DNA of 64,000 nucleotides, taken from contig JAGVVL010000002.1 of the NCBI GenBank assembly GCA_018287875.1, positions 7,068,001 through 7,132,000 on the forward strand, given 5' to 3'. Origin of the DNA: Nigrospora sphaerica (taxonomy: Eukaryota > Ascomycota > Sordariomycetes > Amphisphaeriales > Apiosporaceae). How positions within the stretch are numbered: position 1 is the first letter of the stretch; the number at the start of each line of letters is the position of its first letter. The position numbers and the translations under genes are program-made. The notes under the pieces were generated by a model that saw only the letters and a list, made by a program, of their open reading frames with translations, searched no databases and was not told the DNA's origin. Shown in pieces: positions 1 through 11,856 of this stretch.

Positions 1-1
1 C

Positions 2-1005
2 ATCTTCAATGGCGTCGACGTTCAACAGCAGTGGTTTCAACAGCAAGTCGACGCTCCAGACTTCACGAACTGGAAGTTCTGCACCTCCGAAAAGGGCTGG
101 ACTAACAACGCAATTACCTTACGGTGGCTCACGGAGGTGTTCATCCCCTTAACGGCTCCTGCGGACCGGAAGAGATGGCGACATCTTATTCTCGACGGTC
201 ATGGCAGCCACGTCGACGATGCCTTCATGCTGGCCTGTCTAGAAGCCAAAATCTAGCTAGACTTCCTCCCAGCACACACCTCACACGTCCTCCAACCGCT
301 AGACCTGGGCTCCTTTTCGGTGTTGAAGAGGTCCTACCGAGGGACCTTACGAGAAGCCTGCGCGTCGAGCCTCACGATGACGCCAGGCAAGCCAGAGTTC
401 CTGTAGGCCTGGAACTTAGCTCGCAAGGTGGCCTTTACGCCTGCCAACTGCGCCTCAGGCTGGAGAGCAACCGGAATCTTCCCACGGACCGCAACAAGGC
501 GCTGAACAATAGGTTAGCGAGGCAGCGTGACTAAGACCGTCCGGAAAGGCCTTCAACACCAGAAAGAAGGCCTCAAGAGATGGATACATTGGCTGCGATA
601 ACTGCAGTGACGTTCCAGACCCCTAAGACCTCACGCCAATTAACCAATATCGTCAGGGACCTGCGTGGCCTTGACGTGGCCTACTCCACACCAACCTTCC
701 GGTTTTTAACGCGCAAGCTCTGCAAGGCCCTTGACGATAGTTGCATGCAGATCGCCACACTTAAGCTCGAACGAGACCAGCTGGCAGCTGCGCTAGAGCG
801 CCAAAAGCCTCAAAAACGGCGCCGCGTGAAGGCTTCGGCGCAGGAGCGATTTATAACTGTTCAGGACGTTAAAAGAGTCAAGAGGGAGATGGGGATCTTA
901 CCTGATGAGCCTGACCTTGACTCCGACGGAGAAGGATGGGTAGACCTTAAGGCTTTTGAAGAAGAAACCGGTAGTGAGGTAGAGGAGTGTATTGTCGTCT
1001 CTTGA
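2..1005 (+). pseudogene. Broken pogo/Fot-type DDE transposase, 5' end beyond the window
   Basis: Reading frame 2 from the left edge gives the second half of a pogo-family (DDE) transposase: the second catalytic aspartate lies in a DGHGSH motif near 220-240 and the third in a QPLDLGSF-type block near 295-315. The frame is cut by TAG at 254-256 and TAG at 404-406. Homology then moves to frame 1 at about 475-490 (a frameshift), meets TAA at 532-534 and continues as an open stretch at 580-1005. That last part is the charged C-terminal tail usual in fungal pogo transposases (RQKPQKRRRVK-like block, then an acidic end). With at least three stops and one shift, the copy is inactive. The N-terminal half and left terminus lie outside the window, and no right terminal repeat could be fixed. 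Composition is not AT-rich, so decay here is not clearly by RIP. Confidence 0.85.
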
Positions 1006-2200
1006 ATATAAATAGCTAGTTCCCAGCTGGTCTGATTGAGGAGATATCCGTCTTTTCGGTGGCCGAAGGCATCGCGAGACACCCCTGAAACCGCTGTCTC
1101 GAGAATGGGCTGTATCGCCAAGGGATGCTTGAGCTTATCTGCTAGACCAAAGCAAGCGCCTCAGCTGGGTACTCTGTTGGGGTTAAACAGCTTCTGTTCT
1201 CCCTTTGCACTACTAGTGCAGTGGGATCTTTAACATTTTTCATTGCTACCCTTTTTTTTGTTCAAGATCTGTAGTTGTCTGCTGACTTAGGACGCATAGC
1301 CGCATCGTGACCTGGTTGTTGGCGAGCGGCAAGGGGACCCAAAGTTGGCACTGTTCGGCAACCCGACTTGCCTTCAGGTGCTCGAACCGGACCGGTCTCC
1401 AACCGATAGCCAGGGTACGCCGCAGATATCTCCGTAGAGGGTAGGTAGGCCGCATAGACGTGCAAGGCCCTCCACTCCCACTCGGCTCGCAGCGGCGAGC
1501 TCGGCGAGAAAAGGCCGTGTTATCCATGTCAAAGAAGCCCGGGAGACGTGTTGACGGGCGAATATGAGGCCATACTACCCGGGGGGGCCCCGTCCGAGAC
1601 CCATCAAACGCGGCGGCAAGGTAGGTCGTCAGGGCGCTTTTTGGACAAGTGAAGAGGAGAAGCGGTTCTTAAGGTGCCAATGTTATGCGCCAGGCCTAGT
1701 CCTTATCGGGGTTGCGGAATTTTCATTGGGCGGTGCGACCCGACGCTCTGGTAAGGGCTGTCTTCCAATCGACTCTGCGGGTACAGCTGCGAGAATCAGC
1801 AATATCACAGCGCTAATACGGAATCGGCCTACGTAGTGGGATATATGAGACACTTGCCAATTTGCTCCCTCATACGTGGCCGGTCAAGGCAAGGCTTCTA
1901 CTGCGACCGCCCATGTCGAATGATACACCCGCCTCGGGCACCGGGGGGTTTTATGTTTTCCGAGGTCCTGTTAGATTCTTAGTGGTTGGACGCCGCGATA
2001 CCCTGGTCTTTGCTGACACGGCCTTCTAAAAATATCACTGTCGAAGCAGGCAAGGCAGACAGAGATCAAGCGCGCGTAAGCAAGCATCCTGCGAGCCAAC
2101 CTGCCTCGCCCCTGGGCCCAGTTGGTTCGGCGGCCACGCCCCTCATTGTCTGTAGGTTTTTAACCACTTGGCCACGCATGCAATATTCCCCTTCGTGTTG
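1006..2200. other. Intergenic, nothing recognised
   Basis: No ORF here has family-like sequence. It probably holds the unidentified right end of the transposon remnant and the promoter of the glycosyltransferase gene. Confidence 0.5.
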
Positions 2201-2227
2201 ATGACTTTTATAATATATGCTCTCACA

Positions 2228-3877
2228 ATGTTCAGGTATTCACTCATTGCTAGCCCCTTTCGGATCTTGTACGTTCTGCCAGTTTTTGTATTTTTCTTCC
2301 TCTTCCACCGCTTCTGGAAGGCTTCATCAGAACCCCCCATTCATTACAGTCAGGCGGCAGCCACTTCCGGGCCTCTTCCATTCCCACCCGAATACAGTCA
2401 AATCATAGCAGCGTCCGACGGGCAGGAAGACTCCCCATATTGCGTTGACCGGTTCAGTACGAAGTATCTCGACGACACCCGCCAACATGGCATCCAATAC
2501 TGCTCCTCGGGCTCCTCTCGCCTGACCTGTTTCCATAGCCGGACGCAACCCAACGGCGATCGAGACTCGCTTTGCGTCGGCCAGAACGCGCCGCTTCTGT
2601 TGGAGAGTCAGAGGTTTCAGCTGGACTGCAACATTCGGCTACCCTCTGAGAATGAGACGGAATCCGGCTTGATAGCTTTCCACCAGCTCCGGCCTTACTG
2701 GTACGAGACGGGGCCCGCCATCATCTTCAACGAGTTTGTCGACGTGCGCGCCGGACTACCAGCAGCAGATATCAACGCAGCTGCCGAGACGAAGCCCACC
2801 GATGGACGCACTGCCCCCATCAAATTACTAGTCAAGCGTGAGGGGCATAACAATTTATGGCATAGCCTCATGGAGCTCTGGTCCATGACCCTGACCCTGG
2901 ATGTGCTGCGAATGAGCCGGGAGGATACTCCGATAAACGGCGCCGCGGCCGTTGGCGCCCCGTTCTTCTCCGTTCCCGAAGATATCCCTAAGACCCAAGT
3001 TGTTCTGCTGGATGAAAATGAGGACGGTCCTTTCTTTGGTCTGTGGTCCATGTTCAGCGGCCAAGCACCCGTGCGCCTGAAAGAAATCATGGAGAACGCC
3101 ACTGCGGCCCAGGCATTCGCCTCCACGTCGAACACGCTGATCGTCCCCTTTCCTGGCGGCAGCAACCCCCTGTGGCAGAGCGATTGGGAGGATCGTGACT
3201 GCCGCACAGGCTCGACCCTGAAGATGTTCATTCGCCGCATTCTGACGCACTACCAGATCCCTTGGGCCGCCGGACCGAGGCCCGGCATCTCCGCCGGATG
3301 GGGTCGGACCAAGGAAAGAGACTTGGTGGTGACTTTTGTTGACCGCCGGGGCACGCGAAAACTCCTCGACCAAGAAACCAAGCTGGACACCCTGCGCACC
3401 CGCTTCCCCCACGTTAGAGTCCAATCGGTCGATTTCGGTGCCCTTTCTTTCCCCGAGCAGATTCGTGTAGCACAGGATACGGACATCCTCGTCGGCGTAC
3501 ACGGTGCTGGGCTTACGCACACCATGTTCCTACGTGAGGAAACAGGGGCCATTGTCGAGATACAGCCACCGAAGCTCGGATACAAAGGATTCAAGAACAT
3601 GGCGCGGATGCTGGGCCGGAAGTACTTCACTACGGTGGCCGAGATCGTACCACAACCGCATCGGGTGAAGCGAGAAGTCGGCGAGAGCGACGAACAGCAA
3701 AAGTCCACACCGCGGAGCAGTAATGAGGCCAGGGCAGCACTAGCTCGCCGGGATGAATGGCATTTTGCCGATATCAAGATGGAGACAGGGGCATTCGTAG
3801 ACTTGGTGAGCCAGGCTATCCTGTCGTTTGACAGAAAAGATGGCGAGGGGAAGACATCGTTATGGTGGTGGTGGTAA
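2228..3877 (+). CDS. GT61-family (DUF563) glycosyltransferase, type II membrane protein
   Basis: A single-exon protein of 549 aa. Residues 2-30 are a hydrophobic signal anchor after a short N-terminus, as in Golgi type II glycosyltransferases. The body matches the GT61/DUF563 family, which contains plant xylosyl/arabinosyltransferases, EGF-domain O-GlcNAc transferase and many fungal proteins. Visible marks are the GHNNLWHSLMELW block at about residue 205, the VDRRGTRKL strand at about 375 and the family signature GVHGAGLTH at about 421, followed by IVEIQPP. The likely reaction is transfer of a sugar from a nucleotide sugar to a glycan or protein in the secretory pathway; donor and acceptor cannot be read from the sequence. 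ATG 2228 has A at -3; an in-frame ATG at 2201 would add nine hydrophobic residues. The last four codons are a TGG run inside a GGT microsatellite, giving a poly-Trp end. Confidence 0.85.
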   Translation: MFRYSLIASPFRILYVLPVFVFFFLFHRFWKASSEPPIHYSQAAATSGPLPFPPEYSQIIAASDGQEDSPYCVDRFSTKYLDDTRQHGIQYCSSGSSRLTCFHSRTQPNGDRDSLCVGQNAPLLLESQRFQLDCNIRLPSENETESGLIAFHQLRPYWYETGPAIIFNEFVDVRAGLPAADINAAAETKPTDGRTAPIKLLVKREGHNNLWHSLMELWSMTLTLDVLRMSREDTPINGAAAVGAPFFSVPEDIPKTQVVLLDENEDGPFFGLWSMFSGQAPVRLKEIMENATAAQAFASTSNTLIVPFPGGSNPLWQSDWEDRDCRTGSTLKMFIRRILTHYQIPWAAGPRPGISAGWGRTKERDLVVTFVDRRGTRKLLDQETKLDTLRTRFPHVRVQSVDFGALSFPEQIRVAQDTDILVGVHGAGLTHTMFLREETGAIVEIQPPKLGYKGFKNMARMLGRKYFTTVAEIVPQPHRVKREVGESDEQQKSTPRSSNEARAALARRDEWHFADIKMETGAFVDLVSQAILSFDRKDGEGKTSLWWWW

Positions 3878-5711
3878 TAGAAATAGCTTGGTTAGTAATG
3901 ATGATTCCCCGATTGTTCTTCAGATACGACTGAAGGCCATTGTAGGGCTAGTAATATCCTACTTGCCGCTAGTAACGTGGGGGGCATCCAATTCCAACGC
4001 TTTACTGAACTCCTTTCCCATGCGGGCCTGTGTATATTGCTGAATTGGGCGTCTAATAACTTCACCATTGAGGCCCAAGATTGGCGCAATACCAATCCGA
4101 ATACGGCCGGATGAACTCCCCTTGCCGACGCGGTTGGGATGACATACGGGCAGTACCAGCAGGAGGGAAGGGCAGGGAGACATCAGCAGCAGCTGGCGAT
4201 CGTCGCCATCGCTCTAACTAGAAGCTTGGCCGTCCGTGCCAATCACGGCATAGCATCCTTGACGAACACTACCAAGAAGAAAGCAACAGGCACTTAAGAA
4301 TCCCAAGATGCAGCGAAAGTCAAAAAGATGGGGCTTACCAGCCGCATAAGGAGCCTCGGGAGCTTTTGCATGGATGCCATGAACAGAAATATGCAGCATA
4401 GACGATAAGAGGTCCTCCGGGGGGTATGTACATGCAAAGGGCTACCGCTACATGCACTTATATGGCTATCCGCGTCATATCAATGACACATAACCAGCAC
4501 GGGGTGAGGAGGCATTGGATACTGTTTATTCTATCCCGCGCCTTTGTGTTTCCATACACGTTGTTGGACACAACCCCGCCCCCTCATTTCACCGAGGGTA
4601 TTTTCATGAGGTTAGGGCTTCTTCTAATGCAGGGGTCATAGGTGAAGCGGGGATGGCCGCGTGAAAAGGGTGTATTAGCATCTGGCATGACCCGCCTCGA
4701 GTCAGCTCCCTACATTCGACTATACTGGAGGGGAGAGATCCTGACTAGGAAAAGTTTGAAAGTCACACGAGCATTGGTCGTTCCAGCGGATGCGTTGGAC
4801 TTACCTATCGTAAGCAGATGCTCATGGACGAGTAGGCCGCCCGCAAGGGTCCTTTTCCCAGTTGGGGCACTGGCGCACTTGCCCCCAACGATCACTCTCT
4901 CAACGAGCCGACAACTGGTTATCGGGTTCCAGTGCGCGATTGAACTACCAGGTCTACGAGCTGCCGATCTTCATGGTGGTGGAATGGAGGACCGCTAAGA
5001 CACGGGACATCCAGAACCACAGCCGTCAGGTGCTCGCTCTTTCATCCGGTGAGCTCACGTCACCCGCGCCACGGGGTTCCGACGCCGGATCGAGACGTCG
5101 ACTTGGGACTTCCAGTCACCATGCGTCGCGAGCGAGCCGTTTAAATAAAAAACGCCGCGGACGGCCCTGACTCTGCGGTGGCACTGCAGGGCATGCGACG
5201 GCGAGGACGGGACGTGAGTAAAAGAGATGGAGTGAAGGCAAGTGCTTGTCATGAAGGCTATGTAGTGCTACATGATCCCCGCCTGCGGAGTCTCATAACG
5301 AACGCTAATTCGAGCGATGGGCCCCAGATCGACCACCAATCGTAAGTACTTGTACCCAGATTATGTACCAATTACTCAACCGCCTATCCATTCGGATGCT
5401 ACCGGTTATCAGGTACCCCAGCTTGCCGCCGAAGATCGCTTTGAAACTAGGTACGCTGTTGGCATTGGAACCGAAAAAACGACTTCCGTCCCCATGATCA
5501 ACATCCATTTTTGGCGTCCCGGGCTTACCAACTTTCGCTTTTCCTACACCGGCGCTGTGTAGCTGGTCATCTGTCCACTTTAAACTGCGTTGCGTTGAAC
5601 GTCGCATCCCCTTCTCGTCGCTGCTGTGAACAGCGCTTCACCGAGCGTTGCGCGCGCACTTGAAACTGATAGTCTTCACCTTCCCTCCCCCGACTTCGCG
5701 CATTTGTCGCC
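3878..5711. other. Intergenic, nothing recognised
   Basis: About 1.8 kb between the glycosyltransferase and the sulfate permease. Only short, unrelated ORFs on both strands. The last 100-150 bases before 5712 are pyrimidine-rich and are presumably the permease leader. Confidence 0.5.
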
Positions 5712-8188
5712 ATGGCGCCCGGTCGACCCTCTCCTCTGCGAACAAACTCCCGCCAGCCGGGCGATCACGCGCCCCTCACCCCGAGTGGCCTGCGGCAGAG
5801 CAGCACCATGTCCTCCTCGTCCCTGAGTAGGGACGACGAGGGCGACCGCGGCAGCGGCACCGGCGAGTACGACGTCGGCACTCTTTTCCCCCGCGATACC
5901 GGGGGCAGCGCGGCCGGCCCGAGCAACAGCGCCACCGCGACGTCCAACGACGCCTCCGAAACGACGTCGCTCCTCCACGCCGACCCGGCGGCGCCCGGCG
6001 GCCACGGCACATTCTCGCCGCGGGCCATGAGCCCGTCCGCCGTCGCCGGCCTGTTCTCGGAGGCGGAAACGGCGTCGCTGGAGGGGTCGGATCGCTCTGG
6101 CGAGGGCAAGCGGCCCGATTGGCGGAGGGCCTTCTCCGCGAGGGTGAAAAGCAAAACAATGGCCAATTCGAGCGAGCTAGCAAAGCAGCACGGGTTCAAG
6201 GACTCGCCGCTGATGTACCTGGCATACTACGTGCCGTGCCTGATCTGGATCCGCCAGTACAACTGGGCATGGCTGAAGGGAGATTTTACCTCGGCCGTCA
6301 CGCTGGCCTCCATGTACTTGCCCATGGCGCTCTCGTACGCCGACAATCTAGCCCACGTTCCTCCCATCAATGGCCTCTACGCCTTTGTTTTCAACCCTCT
6401 CGTTTACGGCATACTGGGGAGCTGCCCGCAGATGGTGGTGGGCCCCGAGGCCGCAGGCTCCCTGCTGATCGGGTCCATCGTCAAGAGCAGCATCGATATT
6501 GGCCACGGCGGCAGCGGAGACGACGACGGCGTCATGAACGCCAAGATCGCAGGCATCGCCGTGGGCATAGCAGGCGCCACCGTCTTCGCCATGGGCGCGT
6601 TTCGGCTGGGCTTTCTGGATAGTGTTCTTAGCCGACCCTTCCTCCGGGGCTTCATTTCGGCCATTGGCGTCGTCATCTTCATCGACCAGCTGATCCCTGT
6701 CCTGGGGTTGAGCGAGGCTGCTAAGGTTGCCGAAGGCGTCAAGCACGGCAGCACCGCCGACAAACTGAGCTTTGTGGTCAGCCACTTGAACGACGCCCAC
6801 ACCCTGTCTGCAGTGATAGGCATTGTCAGCTTCGGTGTCATAATGATCTTTCGGTGAGTATCCCCTCAGCCACCCCACGTGCCGTGAATCCCCCCTCACC
6901 TCAGCTCCTAGCGAACTCAAGAAGCGACTGCAACCAAGATACCCCAGCGTCGCGTACTTTCCGGATCGCCTCTTGGTCGTTGTCTTGTCCGCCGTCCTGA
7001 CGTCGCAGCTGGGATGGGATCGCCAAGGCCTTGCGATCCTCGGGAGTGTCGAAGCAGCCTCGGGCCGGCTGTTTCGATTCCAGAACCCTTTTCAATTCAA
7101 GCACCTACCGCATATCCGTGAGGCCATGGGCACGTCTTTTCTCATTGGCATGCTGGGCTTTTTCGAATCGTCGGTGGCCGCCAAAAGCCTCGGAAGCGGT
7201 GAAATCGAAGGCATGCAGTTGAGTCCCAACAGGGAGCTCATCGCCCTTGGCACTGCCAACCTCCTCGGATCCTGCTTCATGGCGATCCCCGCTTTCGGCG
7301 GCTACGGCAGGAGCAAAGTGAACAAGTCGACGGGCGGGAAGAGTCCCATGAGTTCCATCCTCCTGAGCGTCATCACCATCCTGTGCATCTCGTTTATGCT
7401 TCCGTGGTTTTACTACATTCCGGTACGTCGGCAGCTTGGTTGCGCGCTGGACATGGCTGACAAGTCTCCAGAAACCGGTTCTCTCGTCGCTCATCATCGT
7501 CGTCGCTTGGTCCCTGATTGAGGAAGCGCCTCACGACATTTCTTTCTTTGCTCGCATCCGGGGCTGGACAGAGTTGTGTCTCATGGCCACCATCCTTCTG
7601 GTGACCATTTTCTTCTCGCTGAACCTGGGAATTGCTATTGGCATCGGGCTATCCCTGCTTCAGGTCATTCGCCACGCTACACGGCCACGAATCCAGATTT
7701 TGGGACGCATCCCCGGGACGGACCGCTTTGCTAATGCCGAAGAGCACCCGGAGCACCTCGAGTTCATCGAGGGCTGTCTAATTGTCAAGATTCCGGAGCC
7801 GTTAACATTTGCCAACACGGGCGATCTGAAGAACAGGCTTCGTAGGCTTGAGCTGTACGGAAGGGGTAATGTCCATCCCGCATTGCCGCGCGTCCGCTCG
7901 CAGCAGAGCAACAGCAACGTCATCTTCGACGTGCACGGGGTGACGTCATTGGACGGTTCCGGCGCCCAAGTTCTGGAGGAGATTGTGAGGAGCTACCGGG
8001 AGCGCCACGTCCGCGTCTTCTTCAGCAGGGCGCCGCCGAAGTCGAACCCAGTGCGGAGGATGATGGAGCGCAGTGGTATCGTCGAGCTCATCGGCGGCGA
8101 CGACCACTTTGTTCCCGACGTACACGAGGCCTTGCGCATGGCGGAGACGGAGTGGGTCCAAGGGGGAGGGAGCGAAAATGTGGCGTGA
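5712..8188 (+). CDS. SulP-family sulfate/anion permease with C-terminal STAS domain
   Basis: Exons 5712-6853, 6912-7422 and 7472-8188 (introns 58 and 49 nt) encode 789 aa. Residues 1-165 are a disordered Ser/Gly/Asp-rich cytosolic tail. The transporter core begins at LIWIRQYNWAW and includes the SulP signature around residues 200-240 (MALSYADNLAHVPPINGLYAF, then MVVGPEAAGSL). About 12 membrane segments follow. The C-terminal STAS domain covers roughly 640-780, with FDVHGVTSLDGSG as its conserved strand and helix and an SGIV block near the end. The family imports sulfate or related anions by proton symport. The long N-terminal tail and the LIWIRQYNW start look more like the yeast YPR003C type than Sul1/Sul2, so plasma membrane versus internal membrane is open. 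Both splice joins restore frame exactly. ATG 5712 has a good context (CGCCATGG). Confidence 0.93.
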
Positions 8189-8514
8189 GATGAGATCGAA
8201 CACGCGCGTCCAAAAAAAACCCCCAAAAAGCAAGCACATAGACAATGAGCGGCGCATCATTACAATAGGGCTAAATTGGCACTGGGACATCCAAAGGGGG
8301 AGGCACAGCGGTTTGCAACACCAGCTCTTGCGGTGCTACGGGAGTATTTACATGATAGATCCAGAAGCATAGCGCTGCTTCCTACCACCGTCGACGTACA
8401 CCCAGTGCCGGTTTCCCATGCCCCAGCACAGCACGGCTTGCTACGGTATGCTGGGGCATGGATACGATGCCAGCGGAGGGGGGGGGGCGGCTCGTTCGGA
8501 CGGGCGCGCGCGTC
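8189..8514. other. Convergent 3' spacer
   Basis: 326 bases between the converging permease and SET-domain genes. It carries an A-run near 8211 and a G-homopolymer near 8478. No gene seen. Confidence 0.5.
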
Positions 8515-9552
8515 TCACGGCTTAAGGCCGCCCTTGGGCAGGCGGAAGAGCCATTCGTCGAACTCGGCCTCGCCGAGGTCCTTGGGGATCTTGTCGAGGC
8601 CCTGTTTCCACTGCATCTTGCCGCTGTATAGCGGGTGGCTCTTGGGGTTCTTGACCAGCTCCTGAACGCGGCGGGCCTCGGGGCTGTCCGCGCCCTCGCA
8701 AGCGACAGTGGACTCGTAGTCGCGCTCGGCGAAGACGCGGGCGCGGGCCTGGTCGCCGTTGGCGATGGCAATCTGGAAGGCGTCGTGGTAGGTGCGGGAG
8801 AGGGAGGCGTCGGTGATGCCGTCGTCGCGAAGCAGGCGCAGCTTGCGGTAAATGTCGTGGAGGGACTCCTCGGCGTGCTCGACGATGCGCTTGCCGTCGC
8901 CGAGCAGCTCGTCGAGGCGGTTGATCTCGTCGCGGCGGGCGTCGCTAGCGGCGATGGCGTCGGGGTCGCGGGCGCAGGCGGGGCAGCGGCAGACGAAGCC
9001 GAAGTGGTCGCGGAGGATGCGCTGGCGGTCGAGGTACTTGAAGATGCCGGGCAGGTAGGTGAGGGTGATTTCCTCGCCGGCGGCGATGTCGCGGGCGGCG
9101 TGGACCGTCATGCGGCCGAGGTCGGGGCGCCACTTGTTCTGGGCGTTGGGGATGCAACCGTGGTTGATGCGGCAGGCCGTGAGGAAGAGGCCGGCCTCGG
9201 TGGCGCCGGCGCCGCCCATGGGGTGCACGTTGGTGCTCGCGGTGCCGACGAGGGGCCCGTTCTGCTTGTGGGCGTTGTCGAGCGTCAGGAACTCGCGCTG
9301 CTGCGCCTTGGTCGCCCGCTTGAGCCCGAGCGCGATGATCTGCTTCATCGTCTCGACCGACGTCACGTTGGTCGGCACCACGAAGAGCGGCGCGTCCGCC
9401 AGGATCCGCGTGCCCCGCGGAATGGGCCGCAGCGCCACCGCGCCCATGCCCGCGCCCGGCACCGGCTTCACGACGAAGAGGTCGCCGCCGGCCTCGGACG
9501 CCGAGGCCGGCGCGTCGTTGGGGTCCTTGGGGGTGGTGCCCGGCGCGCTCAT
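8515..9552 (-). CDS. SET-domain protein, SMYD-like type
   Basis: A single exon of 345 aa. A SET fold starts near residue 25 (VVKPVPGAGMGAVALRPIPRG, the usual first strands). The cofactor and catalytic core follows: RINHGCIPNAQN at about 130 (the NHxCxPN motif) and GEEITLTYL at about 158. The post-SET zinc-binding cysteines are CRCPAC at about 187. The C-terminal third is helical and looks like the short TPR-like tail of fungal SET proteins. The family uses S-adenosylmethionine to methylate lysines on histones or other proteins; the substrate here is unknown. The reading frame is open 64 codons further upstream, but that part is low-complexity and the ATG at 9552 starts just before the conserved region. 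The opposite-strand ORF of 357 aa is a GC-driven shadow. Confidence 0.88.
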   Translation of the reverse strand: MSAPGTTPKDPNDAPASASEAGGDLFVVKPVPGAGMGAVALRPIPRGTRILADAPLFVVPTNVTSVETMKQIIALGLKRATKAQQREFLTLDNAHKQNGPLVGTASTNVHPMGGAGATEAGLFLTACRINHGCIPNAQNKWRPDLGRMTVHAARDIAAGEEITLTYLPGIFKYLDRQRILRDHFGFVCRCPACARDPDAIAASDARRDEINRLDELLGDGKRIVEHAEESLHDIYRKLRLLRDDGITDASLSRTYHDAFQIAIANGDQARARVFAERDYESTVACEGADSPEARRVQELVKNPKSHPLYSGKMQWKQGLDKIPKDLGEAEFDEWLFRLPKGGLKP

Positions 9553-11769
9553 GATGTGGGTGTGGTCGGGGGGGGGGGAGGGGTTCAGGAATGGGGAGAC
9601 GAAACCGACGATAAAAAAAAGGGCGGATATGCAAAAGGAGGGGGGTGGGAGGTCGATAGCCCGGTAGCGGGGTTTTCCAGGGCGAAACTCGACAGTAGGA
9701 CGGGCTAATACGGGCACAAAATGCCAAGGAAGTTGTGATATCACGTTACCTTTTCGTTTCGGTCGTCAAGAGCTCGACCCATGGAATTAACTCCCTTCCC
9801 CCCTGAGCCCAAGCTGCTCTCGAGCTCGTAAGGATGCATATGCAGCTTGGTGGGGACCGTAAAAGGGATGGGGGATGGGAGTGGACAGGATACCGTGGCT
9901 CATCAACCTCGCACGTTGGCTTACTTAAGGTACCTAACTTGCTACCGGCTGTCAATCCGCTGAGCCACTCGGACAATTTTTCTTTATGCATATCGAACGA
10001 GCGATCGAGGAAAAAAAGTGGGCGACTGGGCACGGGGCGAATTGGCCAGCTGACGGGGAGGACGCCGTCGTACGCAAGCGAATTGCGTACAAGTCGACGA
10101 CGTAGGCATCGGGTCCTGGCTTTATGGGCTTCGGCCCCGATCGGCCGAGTAGAAGAGCAAGCAACCAGCTAGCTCTCCATGATCTGCTTGTCTATTATTA
10201 CTGATCCGTCCCCTCCGGAACTTGCCGCAGGTCTGCTGGCGGGACATCCGTGATGAATGAGCCGCCGGCCCGCCTTATCGGCCAACGGAAGGCCGTTGTG
10301 CCGGGACGACGACGACGACGACGACGCTCAGCAAGTCGCAGACCCTTTCAGGTGGCTTCGGCTTATTTCTTTCTTACGTGGCAGGGTGCACAGTCCCCCT
10401 ACGGCCGCAACTCCGCTACCGGCGACGCCCTCGTACGGCGTCGTTCGGCATGCATGGAGGCTCCCCAGATTCGGAAACCAAGCAATGGGGAAGCCCGCTG
10501 AGCCCGCTGAGCCCGCTCACCCTGCAGTCCGCCCTGCAGTCCGCCATGCTGTCCGCCATGCTGTCCGCTGCCACGCACGCCGTTCAGCATGGGAACGGTC
10601 GGTGACAAACCAGCCGTTGTGAGCGCATCGCGGGTCCAGACTGCGCCGTGGATGACGAGATCGAGGGTCAAGGGCACGCCAGATCATTCTGGACCGTGGC
10701 GTACGCATGCTGGACCGTGGTATATGCAATCTGTAGCTGGATCATTTGTCACCCGCCCATCATCCTGCTTGCTGATAAATGTTTTCTCTACTAGCGTCCG
10801 CAGGGTTCGCAGGCCTAAATCCTACCAGTGTCACCACCAAGGCCGGCTCGTAGCTGGACGACAGCCGAATGGGCCGGCTGTGCGGCTGGCCGGCACTGCT
10901 TTTAGACTTCTCTTGACAGGACGGCGGTGCAACCAGATTGCTTGAGACGGCGGAAATGCCAAAAATAAAACGCGGAGACCACCGGGTACCCTCTTCCTCT
11001 CAGCCCCTCGTGGCTCAAAGCCAAGACCAGCTGAGCATCCATGGCCGCCTTTTGTTAGCTTGGCCGGGGCCTACCCAGCCCTGTCGGCTGCGAGACTAGA
11101 CCAAAGTCGCACTAACGTCAAGATTGTTTCCTGGGGTGCGTCGAGATTCCCAGCACCGCCACCATCGGGAACGGGGCCAAAACGGCCGGCTGGGCCATCG
11201 GGGACTGGACGCGACTGACCTCCGGTGCACGGTGAGTTTCCCGCCGACTTCAGCTGTGAGATCGTGGGCCCCATCCACAGGCGACAAGAGACTCGATCAA
11301 CTGGATTCACCAGGTCCGCTTCACGCACCGGGAAAGCATCGTCTGGGGTAGTCTCGACCCGGTCCGGACCCCGCGATGGTCCTTCCTCAGTGCCCGCCTT
11401 CGCACTACCAAACGTTGAAAGACCATGGCCCAATCTGTCTCCGGCAAGACGAGGACGGTAGACAATTCCAAAGAGCTCCCATAGTAACGTAGCACGAGGT
11501 CATTCAGAAGTCGCGCGTCCTGCAGGATGCAACCATTCCAGCCTGGCCATGTTTTTTTAGCCTTTCCCGTCAGCCGTAAGCCGCAAGCCCCCCGGCCGAC
11601 CCTTGCTGACTTGACCTCCACCCGGGCAGGGCAGAGCCAAGCCTCGCGGGTGAGATGTCGATGGGAACGCGAGCATCATGTCGACAATTTACGACAAGGA
11701 AACTGAGGGCCTGGGTAATAGTGCATCTCTTAACCCGTGGCCTGGTTAACGACTGCGACCTCGAACAAG
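9553..11769. other. Intergenic with simple repeats
   Basis: About 2.2 kb without a supported gene. It carries G and A runs (9570-9620), a GAC trinucleotide run near 10306-10326 and the small tandem repeat noted separately. Short ORFs on both strands look like chance ORFs. Confidence 0.5.
10494..10570. repeat. Short tandem repeats (9-mer and 12-mer)
   Basis: Three copies of a CTGAGCCCG-type 9-mer are followed directly by four copies of a 12-mer of the CTGCAGTCCGCC / ATGCTGTCCGCC type. They lie in a spacer with no gene; replication slippage is the simplest explanation. Confidence 0.7.
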
Positions 11770-11776
11770 TATAAGA
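11770..11776 (+). promoter_or_regulatory. TATA box of the repeat-protein gene
   Basis: TATAAGA lies 247 bases upstream of the ATG at 12017. If used, transcription would begin around 11800 and the CT-rich minisatellite would sit in the 5' leader. Clear TATA boxes in fungi tend to mark strongly regulated or highly expressed genes. Confidence 0.5.
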
Positions 11777-11856
11777 AGTCCTGATTCCTCACTCCCAAGT
11801 TGGACTCTTTCCTCATCTCATCCTCCTCTATAATAGCAACCTTTCCTAACTACTTT

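Noticed and set aside
8635..9708. 357-aa plus-strand ORF opposite the SET-domain gene
   Set aside because: Val/Gly/Ala/Glu-rich text caused by GC-rich third positions of the real minus-strand gene; no family pattern.
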